DNA of 64,000 bases from NCBI GenBank assembly GCA_963850535.1, contig CAWKMC010000056.1, forward strand, positions 42,814-106,813, written 5' to 3'. Origin of the DNA: JAMXLO01 sp963850535 (lineage in GTDB: Bacteria; Pseudomonadota; Alphaproteobacteria; Acetobacterales; Acetobacteraceae). Below the pieces are notes generated by a model. That model saw nothing but the letters and a program-made list of their open reading frames with translations. It had not been told where the DNA came from and did no database searches. Made by a program: the position numbers and the translations under genes. Positions 45,411-52,930 of this stretch are shown piece after piece; position 1 is the stretch's first letter; each line of letters begins with the position of its first letter.

Positions 45411-46129
45411 GGCGTTATCCTTCCGTTGTTGATGACTGGCGACCCACTCGGGGAGGCGAACGACTGACCGCCCACGAACGTCACCGTCTCGTCGAGCGGG
45501 GCGCGGCCCGTACGGGCGTAACTCACCGCGGGGTCCTCGTACCCGATCGACATGCCGCAGAACAGGATGAGCCCCTCCGGGGGTGACAGGATCTCCGCGA
45601 CCGTCTCGCGAACCTGCGACCACGCCATCTGCGGGCAACTGTGCAGCCCTTCGGCGCGCAGCAGCAGCATGACGGTCTGCAGATACATGCCGACGTCGGC
45701 CCATTGTGGCCGGCCCAGGTCGCTGTCGATGTAGCAGAACAGGGCGGCGGGCGCGCCGAAACAATTCCAGTTGGCGATGGCCGCGCGCTGGCGCGCCTCC
45801 CAGTCTTCGCGCGCAATGCCCAGCGCACTGTAGCGTTCCTTGCCGAAGGCGGAGCGGCGTTCTCCGTATGGGGACTTCAGCGCGCGCGGGTACATCTCGT
45901 ACTGCCGCTCGTCCCAGGGGTCGCCGTGGGCCACACGCTCGACGGCGCGCGTCTTGAGCTCGGCGAGCGGCTCGCCGGTCAGCACGTAGGTGTTCCACGG
46001 CTGGATGTTCGATCCGGATGGCGACCAGGCCGCGGCGGACAGCACGCGCTCCAGCACCTGCCTTGACACAGGCTCGTCTTTGAATCCGCGCACCGCCCGT
46101 CGGCTTGTGACCGCCTCATATACGTCCAT
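45407..46129 (-). CDS. Nitroreductase-family FMN protein
   Basis: A 240-residue nitroreductase starting MDVYEAVTSRRAVRGFKDEPV at 46129 behind a strong AAGGAGG site. FMN-binding features are TSRRAVRGF, AAWSPSGSNIQPW and the C-terminal LFCGMSIGYEDP, close to the NfnB/PnbA type. It uses NAD(P)H to reduce nitro compounds or quinones through bound FMN. It is the middle gene of a minus-strand run with the MBL hydrolase upstream and the NmrA protein downstream. Confidence 0.9.
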   Translation of the reverse strand: MDVYEAVTSRRAVRGFKDEPVSRQVLERVLSAAAWSPSGSNIQPWNTYVLTGEPLAELKTRAVERVAHGDPWDERQYEMYPRALKSPYGERRSAFGKERYSALGIAREDWEARQRAAIANWNCFGAPAALFCYIDSDLGRPQWADVGMYLQTVMLLLRAEGLHSCPQMAWSQVRETVAEILSPPEGLILFCGMSIGYEDPAVSYARTGRAPLDETVTFVGGQSFASPSGSPVINNGRITP

Positions 46130-46208
46130 GATCGCCTCCTTGCCGCCGGCCATCCGTTTCGTTCAAACGCAAGCGGTCGTCTTAGTCCGGCCCTAACCCA
46201 ACAAGCGG

Positions 46209-47123
46209 TCAGTACTCCCAGGGCCCCGGCACCCAACGAAAGACGTCGCCGTTGACCGCAACATGGCAGACGGACGGGAACGACAGATGAGTGGCCACCA
46301 GCGACTCGCGGTTTGCCGCCAGCTCCCGCAAAAGACGGAGCCGGACGCGGGCCGCCTCCTCGGGGTCGTGTTCGAAACCGTTGTACCAGTCGGGATGCTC
46401 GAACCCGACCTGGAACACGGCGTCGCCGGCGAACGTCAACCGGTCGCTGCCGGATGCCAGGCGGACCACGCTGTGCCCGGGGGTGTGTCCGCCAGTGCGT
46501 GTGACGAGCACCCCCGGCGCCACCTCGTGCTTCTCCTCGAACGTGCGCAACTGGCTCTGGTACTCGTGCAAGAACCGCTTGGCCGTCCGCCGAAGCGCGT
46601 CCGGGAACCCGGGTGGCATGGAGACGTGGGAGAAATCGGGCGATTCCCAGAACTTGGTTTCGGCGGCCGCCACGTGGACCCGCAGGTCTGGGCGCAGCCG
46701 GTCCCTCACTCCGTCGACGAGCAGCCCGCCAACATGGTCCATGTGCATGTGGGTGAGCACCGCGTCGGTCACGGAGGCGAGATCGATGCCGGCAGCCTCC
46801 AGTCGCTGGACCGTCCGCCCAGCCCGCGGCAAGTCCGGAAACTCCGACCCCATCCCAGCATCGATGAGTATGGTCCGGCCGCCGCTACGTACCACAACCA
46901 CGTTCAGCCCCCACTCGAGCACGTCGGGCGGCAGGAACATGTCCTCCAGCCAGGCTGACCGGACGGCCGGATCAACATTGTGGCCCAACATCGCGCCTGG
47001 CAGCGATAGCACCCCATCGCTGACCACCAGCACGTCAATCTCGCCGACCCGCAGCGCGTAGCGCGATGGAACCAACTCGTCGGGCCCCGATCGAGTGGGG
47101 TGTGAGGTGTTGTCCAAGCTCAT
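46209..47123 (-). CDS. Metallo-beta-lactamase-fold hydrolase
   Basis: A 304-residue MBL-fold protein from the ATG at 47123 (GTAGGAGA site). Two-metal ligands are seen in LTHMHMDHVGG (HxHxDH), GGHTPGHS (His), FAGDAV (Asp) and the late VATHLSFPSV (His). It belongs to the lactonase/AttM-like or N-acyl hydrolase side of the family; the substrate is unknown. No leader. It leads the minus-strand MBL-nitroreductase-NmrA-cupin unit and lies next to an IS5 relic, which suggests acquired DNA (inference). Confidence 0.87.
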   Translation of the reverse strand: MSLDNTSHPTRSGPDELVPSRYALRVGEIDVLVVSDGVLSLPGAMLGHNVDPAVRSAWLEDMFLPPDVLEWGLNVVVVRSGGRTILIDAGMGSEFPDLPRAGRTVQRLEAAGIDLASVTDAVLTHMHMDHVGGLLVDGVRDRLRPDLRVHVAAAETKFWESPDFSHVSMPPGFPDALRRTAKRFLHEYQSQLRTFEEKHEVAPGVLVTRTGGHTPGHSVVRLASGSDRLTFAGDAVFQVGFEHPDWYNGFEHDPEEAARVRLRLLRELAANRESLVATHLSFPSVCHVAVNGDVFRWVPGPWEY

Positions 47124-47454
47124 TATCGTCTCCTACTGACTGCCTTACTGACAGCATCGACGGCGCTACGCTGAGGCGTAGTTGCGGCCGATTGAGTCGA
47201 GCCAGAGGCGTGCAATACGACGGTACAGGTAGCTTCATTCAGGAGTCAGGGCGTTGAATAGCCGACGAACCCCGTCGTGGCTCAGTCTCGCCCATAGGTA
47301 GCTGCTTCTTGAACCACCTTAGCGCCGGCTGTCGTGGCTGGTAAGCGCCGATGGTGCCGGGTTTTTTCTACCGCCTGCACAATTGCGCGATCCATTTGTT
47401 TGATTCATATCGTCAATAACCGCTCGCCGCTAAACTTTTGTCCTGCCTGAATCA
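47124..47454. other. Non-coding stretch upstream of the MBL gene
   Basis: I see no gene here. It holds a perfect inverted repeat (47166-47181) and a T-rich run at about 47362-47368, and is flanked on the right by the transposase relic. It becomes AT-richer toward the relic, as expected of old insertion debris. Confidence 0.4.
47166..47181. promoter_or_regulatory. Inverted repeat CTACGC-N4-GCGTAG upstream of MBL operon
   Basis: A perfect 6-base inverted repeat with a 4-base spacer (TGAG), 43-58 bases before the MBL start codon on the minus strand. This is a plausible operator for a repressor; no regulator gene is adjacent. Confidence 0.35.
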
Positions 47455-47638
47455 ATGCTGCTTGCTCACCGCGGATGTAAGACCGACTAAATCAGAGCCT
47501 TTCCGCCAGCGTGGAGCCTGGGCGCATCTGCCTCCAAAGAGAAATCGGAGAAACGCACTCGGCTTCAGCCTCTATCTTCACCACGCTCAAGATCTGTTCG
47601 AGCAGTTCTTTAACAAGATCAAGCCTGTCGGCGAGTGG
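47455..47638 (+). pseudogene. IS5-family transposase relic (C-terminal part)
   Basis: Conceptual translation gives MLLAHRG, a stop, a frame change, then RQRGAWAHLPPKRNRR and LFEQFFNKIK. These match the order of the C-terminal IS5-type DDE transposase segment (LLADRGYDADWIR ... GAWANIPPKRNRK ... ERFFNKIKQCRR) as I recall it. Similarity at the DNA level continues through GTCGGCGAGTGG to about 47638 and then ends abruptly, 50 bases before htrA. Frame changes, an internal stop and truncation at both ends show it is dead. Terminal inverted repeats were not found. Confidence 0.7.
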
Positions 47639-47688
47639 ATGTGTAGCTGCAAGGTTTGTGTAACATTACGTCCTGGATGGGGGGAATC

Positions 47689-49059
47689 ATGTATCGGTGG
47701 TTGATAGCTTCGGTCGTCGCGTTGGTCGCTATGCTTGGTGAAAACGGGCCATCATTCGCGCGGGATGTGCAATCTGGGGACGCTGCGGTTGCGAGTAAGG
47801 CCATGCCCTCCGTGGTGAACATCGCGACCTGGAAGGTGCGTCCGCCGGCCGAGGCCGGAGGGCCGCCCCGCCGAGTGAGGTCCTCGGGCTCGGGCTTCAT
47901 TGTCGATCCTTCCGGGATCATCGTCACCAACCGGCACGTCATTGACGGCGCCTTCCATGTTAAAGTGATCTTTCATAATGGCGACGAGGCGAAGGCAGAC
48001 GTGGTCGCTATCGCGCCAATGATCGACCTGGCAGTGCTTAAAGTAAGTGTTAGCCGCCAGTTGGTCGCACTCAAATGGGCCGATAGCCGTGAGCTTCAGG
48101 TAGGTGACGCCGTATTGGCGATCGGCAATCCGCTTGGCTTCGGGATGTCTGTTTCGGCGGGGATCATCAGTGCCCTGAACAGGGATGCCCAGGATACGCC
48201 ATTCGACAATTACATTCAGACCGACGCAGCGATCAATCGTGGCAACTCGGGCGGTGCATTGGTGAACCCGGACGGCGAGGTGGTGGGCGTCAATACAGCG
48301 CTCATCAATCCCGATGACGCGGGAGGCTTCATCGGAATCGGGCTCGCGATACCAGCTGAGACCGCGAAGTTCGTTGTGCAGCATCTGCTCGATCCCAACA
48401 AGCCCAAGCCGGGTTGGATTGGCGTGAAGCTGCAGGATCTGACACCGGACCTGGCGAAGGCGGCGGGGCTTCCTGGCGCAAAAGGTTCAATCATCGCAGC
48501 GGTTGATCCAGGAGGACCCGCCGGTATCGCATCGCTTCGGCCCGGAGACGTCCTGTCGGCTATCGGGCAAACCAAACTTAACGACTCGCGCGCGTTCATG
48601 CGCGCAATCCTACAGATGCCGATCGCGGAGCCGGCCCGCTTGACCGTCTGGCGCGACGGCAAGGAGCAGGTCATAAGTGCCACGGTCGCTGCATGGCCGC
48701 ATGTCATGCCGGAAGGCGTCACTGCGACAAATATGGCCAAAACGATGGACCAGGAGGCGCCGGATCCCGGTGCGCAGCTGGTGCCTCTCACCGATGCGGC
48801 GCGCAAGCAGTACGGCCTGGACGAGAAGCTGACCGGTGCCCTCGTCGCGTCGGTCGAATTCAACTGCGAAGCACGTGATCTCGGCATCGTCGGCGGTGAT
48901 GTCATCACAGCGACATTGCAGGCGCCAGTGACGACGCCGGATGATGTGCGTCGTGCTATACAAGCCGCGCACGAACAGCACCGTCAGTTCTTGGCCCTGT
49001 TGGTCCAAGGTCAGAGCGGCGTGCGATGGGTGTCACTGTCAATCGACCCGTCCAGCTAG
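47689..49059 (+). CDS. HtrA/DegP-type serine protease with PDZ domains
   Basis: A 456-residue exported protease. A leader (MYRWLIASVVALVAMLGENG) precedes a trypsin-like domain with catalytic His83 (TNRHVIDG), Asp113 (IDLAVLKV) and Ser187 (GNSGGALVN). A PDZ domain follows at about 235-315 (GWIGVKLQDL, GLPGAKGSIIAAVDPGGPA) and a weaker second PDZ-like region at about 350-450. It degrades or chaperones misfolded envelope proteins. The start at 47689 follows GGGGGAAT; the frame is open further upstream but leaves the leader. Confidence 0.9.
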   Translation: MYRWLIASVVALVAMLGENGPSFARDVQSGDAAVASKAMPSVVNIATWKVRPPAEAGGPPRRVRSSGSGFIVDPSGIIVTNRHVIDGAFHVKVIFHNGDEAKADVVAIAPMIDLAVLKVSVSRQLVALKWADSRELQVGDAVLAIGNPLGFGMSVSAGIISALNRDAQDTPFDNYIQTDAAINRGNSGGALVNPDGEVVGVNTALINPDDAGGFIGIGLAIPAETAKFVVQHLLDPNKPKPGWIGVKLQDLTPDLAKAAGLPGAKGSIIAAVDPGGPAGIASLRPGDVLSAIGQTKLNDSRAFMRAILQMPIAEPARLTVWRDGKEQVISATVAAWPHVMPEGVTATNMAKTMDQEAPDPGAQLVPLTDAARKQYGLDEKLTGALVASVEFNCEARDLGIVGGDVITATLQAPVTTPDDVRRAIQAAHEQHRQFLALLVQGQSGVRWVSLSIDPSS

Positions 49060-49075
49060 CTGTAAGGAGGCGACA

Positions 49076-50053
49076 ATGTATGTCGGAACTCAGATCAGGC
49101 CACGGGATGACGGTGACTATCGTGTCTGGGCACAACTCGGCGTGACGCATGTCTGCGTTGATCCGCCCGGCAATCCGCATGACTGGAGCGTCAACGATCT
49201 TAACCGGCAGCGCGAGCACGCAGAAAAATTTGGCCTCACACTCGACATGGTGCAGCTGCCGTTATCGTCGCGCCCCATCGAAGAGGCGCAAAGCCCGCAT
49301 ATCTTACTGGGCAAGGATCCGGAGCGGCAGCGGGAACTCGAATTCGATCTGTCGGCTGATCGAGCGCATCGGTGAGGCGGGGATTCCGGCGGCGAAATAC
49401 AACTTCAATATCATCGGCATTCCACGCACCGGAGATGAGCCGGGACGTGGCGGATCGCGCAATGCGGCGTTTCGCTGGGCGGATGCCGATCAGGCAGCAG
49501 AACCTGGCAAGGCTGGTGTCGTCGCCGAGGAGGTGAACTGGGAACGCATCGATGCATTCCTGGCCGCGGTCGTACCGGTGGCGGAAGCGGCCAAGGTGCG
49601 GCTGGCCTGCCATCCGCACGATCCATATACACCGCCCGGCTATAAGGGCGTCACGCGCGTCCTAGGCGCACGGTCGATGGCCTGAAGCGCTTCGTGACAA
49701 TGCACGAAAGCCCGTACCACGGATTGAACTTCTGCCAGGGCACCGTGGCGGAGATGCTCGACGATCCGGGCCGTGAGATCGATGACGTGATCCGCTGGTT
49801 CGGCACGCGGGGCAAGCTGTTCAACGTGCATTTCCGCAATATCCGCGGGCGCAAGCTCGACTTCATGGAGGCGTTTCCGGACGAAGGCGACATGGACATG
49901 GCGCGGTCGCTGCGGATCTACCACGAGGTTGGCTATCAGTACATGCTGATGCCGGACCACGTGCCCGAGATCGCCGGCCGTGATCCGGCCGGCACTGCCT
50001 TCGCATTCTGCTATGGCTACATCCGCGGCTTGATGGACGCGGTCTGCCGATAG
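49076..50053 (+). pseudogene. Mannonate dehydratase-like (UxuA) TIM-barrel protein, two frameshifts
   Basis: Starts at 49076 behind a strong TAAGGAGG site (MYVGTQIRPRDDGDYR), breaks at about 49346 (one extra G: ELEF/ICRLIERIGEAGIP), and again at about 49667 (two extra bases or one missing: VTRVLG/TVDGLKRF). It continues to the stop at 50053. Metal-site and family motifs are present: RLACHPHDP, MHESPYHGLNFCQGT, GKLFNVHFRNIRG and MLMPDHVPEI. UxuA dehydrates D-mannonate in hexuronate catabolism; the chain is about 325 residues, shorter than E. coli UxuA but in family range. Confidence 0.82.
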
Positions 50054-50056
50054 CAG

Positions 50057-50845
50057 TTAGTCGTCAGCCTTACGTCGCTGCGCGATGGCCTCGGTCAGAC
50101 CCATCAGACCGCCGAGGCTATTCGCCATGTCCGTAGGGATCAGCACCGTCGTGCCGCGGTCTTTGTTCATCTCGTACAACAGGTTCATTTGGCGCAGTTT
50201 CAGCGCATTGGGATTGTGCGCATATAGCTCCGCAGCCTCCAGCACCTGGCGCGCGATCTCTCTCTCGGCAGAGGCTAGCGTGACGCGGGCGTCCTTCTCT
50301 CGCTCGGCCTGCGCCTGGCGGCTCATCGCATCCTGAAGCTCACGCGGGATGCCCACGTCCTTGATCTCGACGCTGCGCGCCAGAACACCCCAAAAAGTGG
50401 TCTTCTCGCTGATCGTGCGCCGCAGTTCCTCGTCGGCCGCCTTGCGATCCGACAGCAGGCGTGAAAGATCGGTGGCGCCGATCATCTCGCGCAGGCTGGT
50501 CTGTGCCACGCGCTCGATTGCTTCCCGATAGTTGGCGATGTTGACCGCGGCAGCCTGCGCGTCGTTGACCTGCCAGAACACGATGGCGTCCACCCCGACG
50601 GCAACAGTGTCACGCGTCAGTGCCTGCTCCGCCGTGATGGTCGTGGTCTGGATGCGAAGATCGACCACCTGCGCGACACTGTCGACGATCGGGAACACCA
50701 GGTAGAGGCCGGGCCCCTTCACCTTGTGAAAGCGCCCCAATCGCAGCACCACTGCGCGCTGCCACTCCGAGGCGATGCGCAGCGACCGCGCCACGATCAG
50801 CAACACGATAACGATAACGACGATCAGGACGATCTGCAGGGGCAT
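50057..50845 (-). CDS. SPFH/band 7 protein (slipin)
   Basis: A 262-residue membrane-anchored protein starting MPLQIVLIVVIVIVLLIVARS at 50845, with one N-terminal hydrophobic segment. The SPFH domain follows (EWQRAVVLRLGRFHKVKGPGL, VDLRIQTTTITAEQALTRDTV), then a helical RQAQAEREKDARVTLASAEREIA region. This is the stomatin/slipin type, which forms oligomers at the membrane and often works with an NfeD partner, not present here. It is convergent with the mannonate dehydratase-like gene. Confidence 0.88.
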   Translation of the reverse strand: MPLQIVLIVVIVIVLLIVARSLRIASEWQRAVVLRLGRFHKVKGPGLYLVFPIVDSVAQVVDLRIQTTTITAEQALTRDTVAVGVDAIVFWQVNDAQAAAVNIANYREAIERVAQTSLREMIGATDLSRLLSDRKAADEELRRTISEKTTFWGVLARSVEIKDVGIPRELQDAMSRQAQAEREKDARVTLASAEREIARQVLEAAELYAHNPNALKLRQMNLLYEMNKDRGTTVLIPTDMANSLGGLMGLTEAIAQRRKADD

Positions 50846-50984
50846 AAGGCCTCGGCGACATTCGCGTGTCAGTCCGAACGTATAACAGGTGGAACCGGTG
50901 CCCGCGCCATTCATCTTGCCGGCCTTGCATTGTAAGCGCAGATATGCGAGTGCAAATCACTCGCAACTGTGCGGATCAGAATCG

Positions 50985-51311
50985 ATGACTCTCAGACTGG
51001 CTTTGCTGACCTTCCTCTTCGCCGCATCCGCATCCGCATCCGCGGCCGACACGCCCACTGCAAATCTCGCGATCCGCAATCGCGCCTTTGAACCGAGCGA
51101 ATTGAGCGTGCCGGCCGGCCAAAAGATCGAACTGCACGTCCGCAACGAGGATGCCGCAGCATCCGAATTCGAGAGCCATGAACTGCACCGGGAGAAGATC
51201 GTGCCTCCTGGGCAGGAGATCGTCGTATACATCGGTCCGCTGCGGGCGGGCCGATACGAATTCTTCGACGACTTCAACCCAAAATCCCGGGGCCACATTG
51301 TTGCGAAGTAG
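50985..51311 (+). CDS. Secreted cupredoxin-like protein
   Basis: A 108-residue protein with a leader (MTLRLALLTFLFAASASASA) and a cupredoxin_1-type domain: FEPSELSVPAGQKIELHVRN, FESHELHREKIVPPGQE, and RYEFFDDFNPKSRGHI. The classical copper Cys is absent; Glu/His residues resemble the EfeO N-terminal or P19-associated cupredoxins linked to iron or copper uptake. No FTR1/EfeB gene is nearby. The start is divergent from the slipin gene. Confidence 0.82.
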   Translation: MTLRLALLTFLFAASASASAADTPTANLAIRNRAFEPSELSVPAGQKIELHVRNEDAAASEFESHELHREKIVPPGQEIVVYIGPLRAGRYEFFDDFNPKSRGHIVAK

Positions 51312-51332
51312 TCTGCACCCAACCCCACACGC

Positions 51333-51707
51333 CTAACGACGCGGATCAAGCCTCAGAGTCGTCGGCACAATTTCGTCCGAGACCATCACCTGCGCATAAG
51401 GGCTGGTCGCATACTTGCTCAGGATCGCCTGACTGACCGCAGCCACGTCGGCCGGATCTGGTGCCGGGGTCACGCGCACCGGCAATTCCCGCTGATCGAT
51501 GATCAAGGTCGCTTCGCCATCCGCGCGCGCGGCAATGTACCATCTGCCCTGCGGACCGCGGACAGAGCGCACAAACACGGCATCATCCACGACGACGATC
51601 CAGATCGTGACCGGCCGCTGCTGATTGTGGCTGGTGCGAATGCCAACTTCCTTGCGACGACGCAGCGCGTCGAGAACATCAGCATCAAAGGTTGCGCGGT
51701 CCGGCAC
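51333..51707 (-). CDS. DUF2255-family protein
   Basis: A 124-residue protein, probably starting at the GTG at 51707 (AGGAGA six bases upstream), in preference to the GTG at 51737. Motifs FDADVLDALRRRKEVGIRT, WIVVVDDAVFVRSVRGPQG and WYIAARADGEATL match the DUF2255 pattern, related in fold to flavin-reductase-like split barrels. Function unknown. It lies 39 bases downstream of the aldose epimerase gene on the same strand. Confidence 0.8.
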   Translation of the reverse strand: MPDRATFDADVLDALRRRKEVGIRTSHNQQRPVTIWIVVVDDAVFVRSVRGPQGRWYIAARADGEATLIIDQRELPVRVTPAPDPADVAAVSQAILSKYATSPYAQVMVSDEIVPTTLRLDPRR

Positions 51708-51746
51708 TTTGCATCTCCTGTTTGCTGGTAAACTCACATCTGCGCC

Positions 51747-52895
51747 TCATCGGGGAAGTGGCGGCAGAGGTGCGTCCGTGGCGAACCGGAACATCGTCGA
51801 GGACCGAAACTCCTGCCCAGGCTTCAGCTCCGTGCTGGGAAAGTTGGGCTTGTTCGGGCTGTCCGGAAAATGCTGCGTCTCCAGCGTGAACGCTTCGGTC
51901 TGGCGATACGTCGTGCCAGACGAGCCAACCACCGACCCATTCAGAAAGTTGCTGGTGTAGACCTGCAAACCCGGTTCGGTGGTGAAGCAGTCGAGCACAC
52001 GACCGGACCGCGGATCGTAGGCGCGCGCCGCAAACGTCATGCCCTCGCCGGCATTCCGGGTCAGCACAAAGTTATGATCGTAGCCATGTGCGTAGACCAT
52101 CTGCTGATCAGCGCTATGCAGCCGGGCGCCAATGGGCATCATCTGCCGGAAATCGAATGGCGTACCCTCCACAGCGACTATCTCGCCGGTCGGGATCTGA
52201 TCAGGACCCGTCGGTGTGTAGCGCTCGGCGTTGATCAACAGCATCTGGCTTGCGATCGAACCCGAACCGTTGCCCGCCAGGTTGAAGTAGGAATGGTTGG
52301 TGAAGTTGACGACCGTGTCCTTGTCGGTCGTGGCCTGGTAATCGATCCGCAATTCGTTGTCGTTGGTCAGAGTATAGGTCACATGTGTCGTCAGCGTGCC
52401 GGGGAAGTTCTGCTCGCCGTCCTTGCTGACATAAGTAAGCGTCGCAGCAACGCCGTTCGTCGCCGGCGTCGGGGACACGGTCCATACCTGCTTATCGAGC
52501 GCATTCGGTCCGCCATGCAGCGAGTTGGACCCATTGTTGGCGATCAGATGGTAGGTCTGGCCATTCAACGTGAACTGCGCATTGGCAATGCGGTTGGCAT
52601 AGCGTCCGGTGATCGCACCGTAATGCGCACTGAGCGTCTCGTAGTCGTGCAGGTTGCGCAGTCCGAGCACGACATTGTCCGGGTGTCCCGCACGGTCCGG
52701 CACCACGATCTCGGTAATGACGCCGCCGTAGCTGAGGAACCGCACGTGCAGGCCATGCTCGTTGGTCATGGTGAAGATCTCGACCGGCTGGCCAGCCTGC
52801 GTTGTGCCGTACGGCGCACGATCGAGCGTGGCCGCGGCATTGGCAGTACCAGTGACCGCACCGGCCAGCGTCGCGGTAATGGCGAAGCCGCGCAT
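51747..52895 (-). CDS. galM: Aldose 1-epimerase, exported
   Basis: A 382-residue GalM-family mutarotase with a leader (MRGFAITATLAGAVTGTANA). Motifs: LSYGGVITEIVVPDRAG, AITGRYANRIANAQF, NNGSNSLHGG (His), VVNFTNHSYFNLAG (catalytic His), GYDHNFVL and the Glu-containing C-terminal TTEPGLQVYTSNFLNG. It interconverts alpha and beta anomers of aldoses, here outside the cytoplasm. It follows the GH65 gene by 35 bases, so disaccharide breakdown and anomer interconversion are linked. Confidence 0.92.
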   Translation of the reverse strand: MRGFAITATLAGAVTGTANAAATLDRAPYGTTQAGQPVEIFTMTNEHGLHVRFLSYGGVITEIVVPDRAGHPDNVVLGLRNLHDYETLSAHYGAITGRYANRIANAQFTLNGQTYHLIANNGSNSLHGGPNALDKQVWTVSPTPATNGVAATLTYVSKDGEQNFPGTLTTHVTYTLTNDNELRIDYQATTDKDTVVNFTNHSYFNLAGNGSGSIASQMLLINAERYTPTGPDQIPTGEIVAVEGTPFDFRQMMPIGARLHSADQQMVYAHGYDHNFVLTRNAGEGMTFAARAYDPRSGRVLDCFTTEPGLQVYTSNFLNGSVVGSSGTTYRQTEAFTLETQHFPDSPNKPNFPSTELKPGQEFRSSTMFRFATDAPLPPLPR

Positions 52896-52930
52896 CTTGT
52901 TTCACTCCCTGTGTTCTCGACCCCGACTAC

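Noticed and set aside
47438..47704. 88-codon frame as a real small gene
   Set aside because: Only its middle matches transposase sequence; the frame is an accident of a decayed IS5 relic running into htrA.
29355..49700. Programmed ribosomal frameshifting as the cause of the broken genes
   Set aside because: The sites share no slippery heptamer or downstream structure, occur in unrelated families, and nearly all need the same single-base removal.
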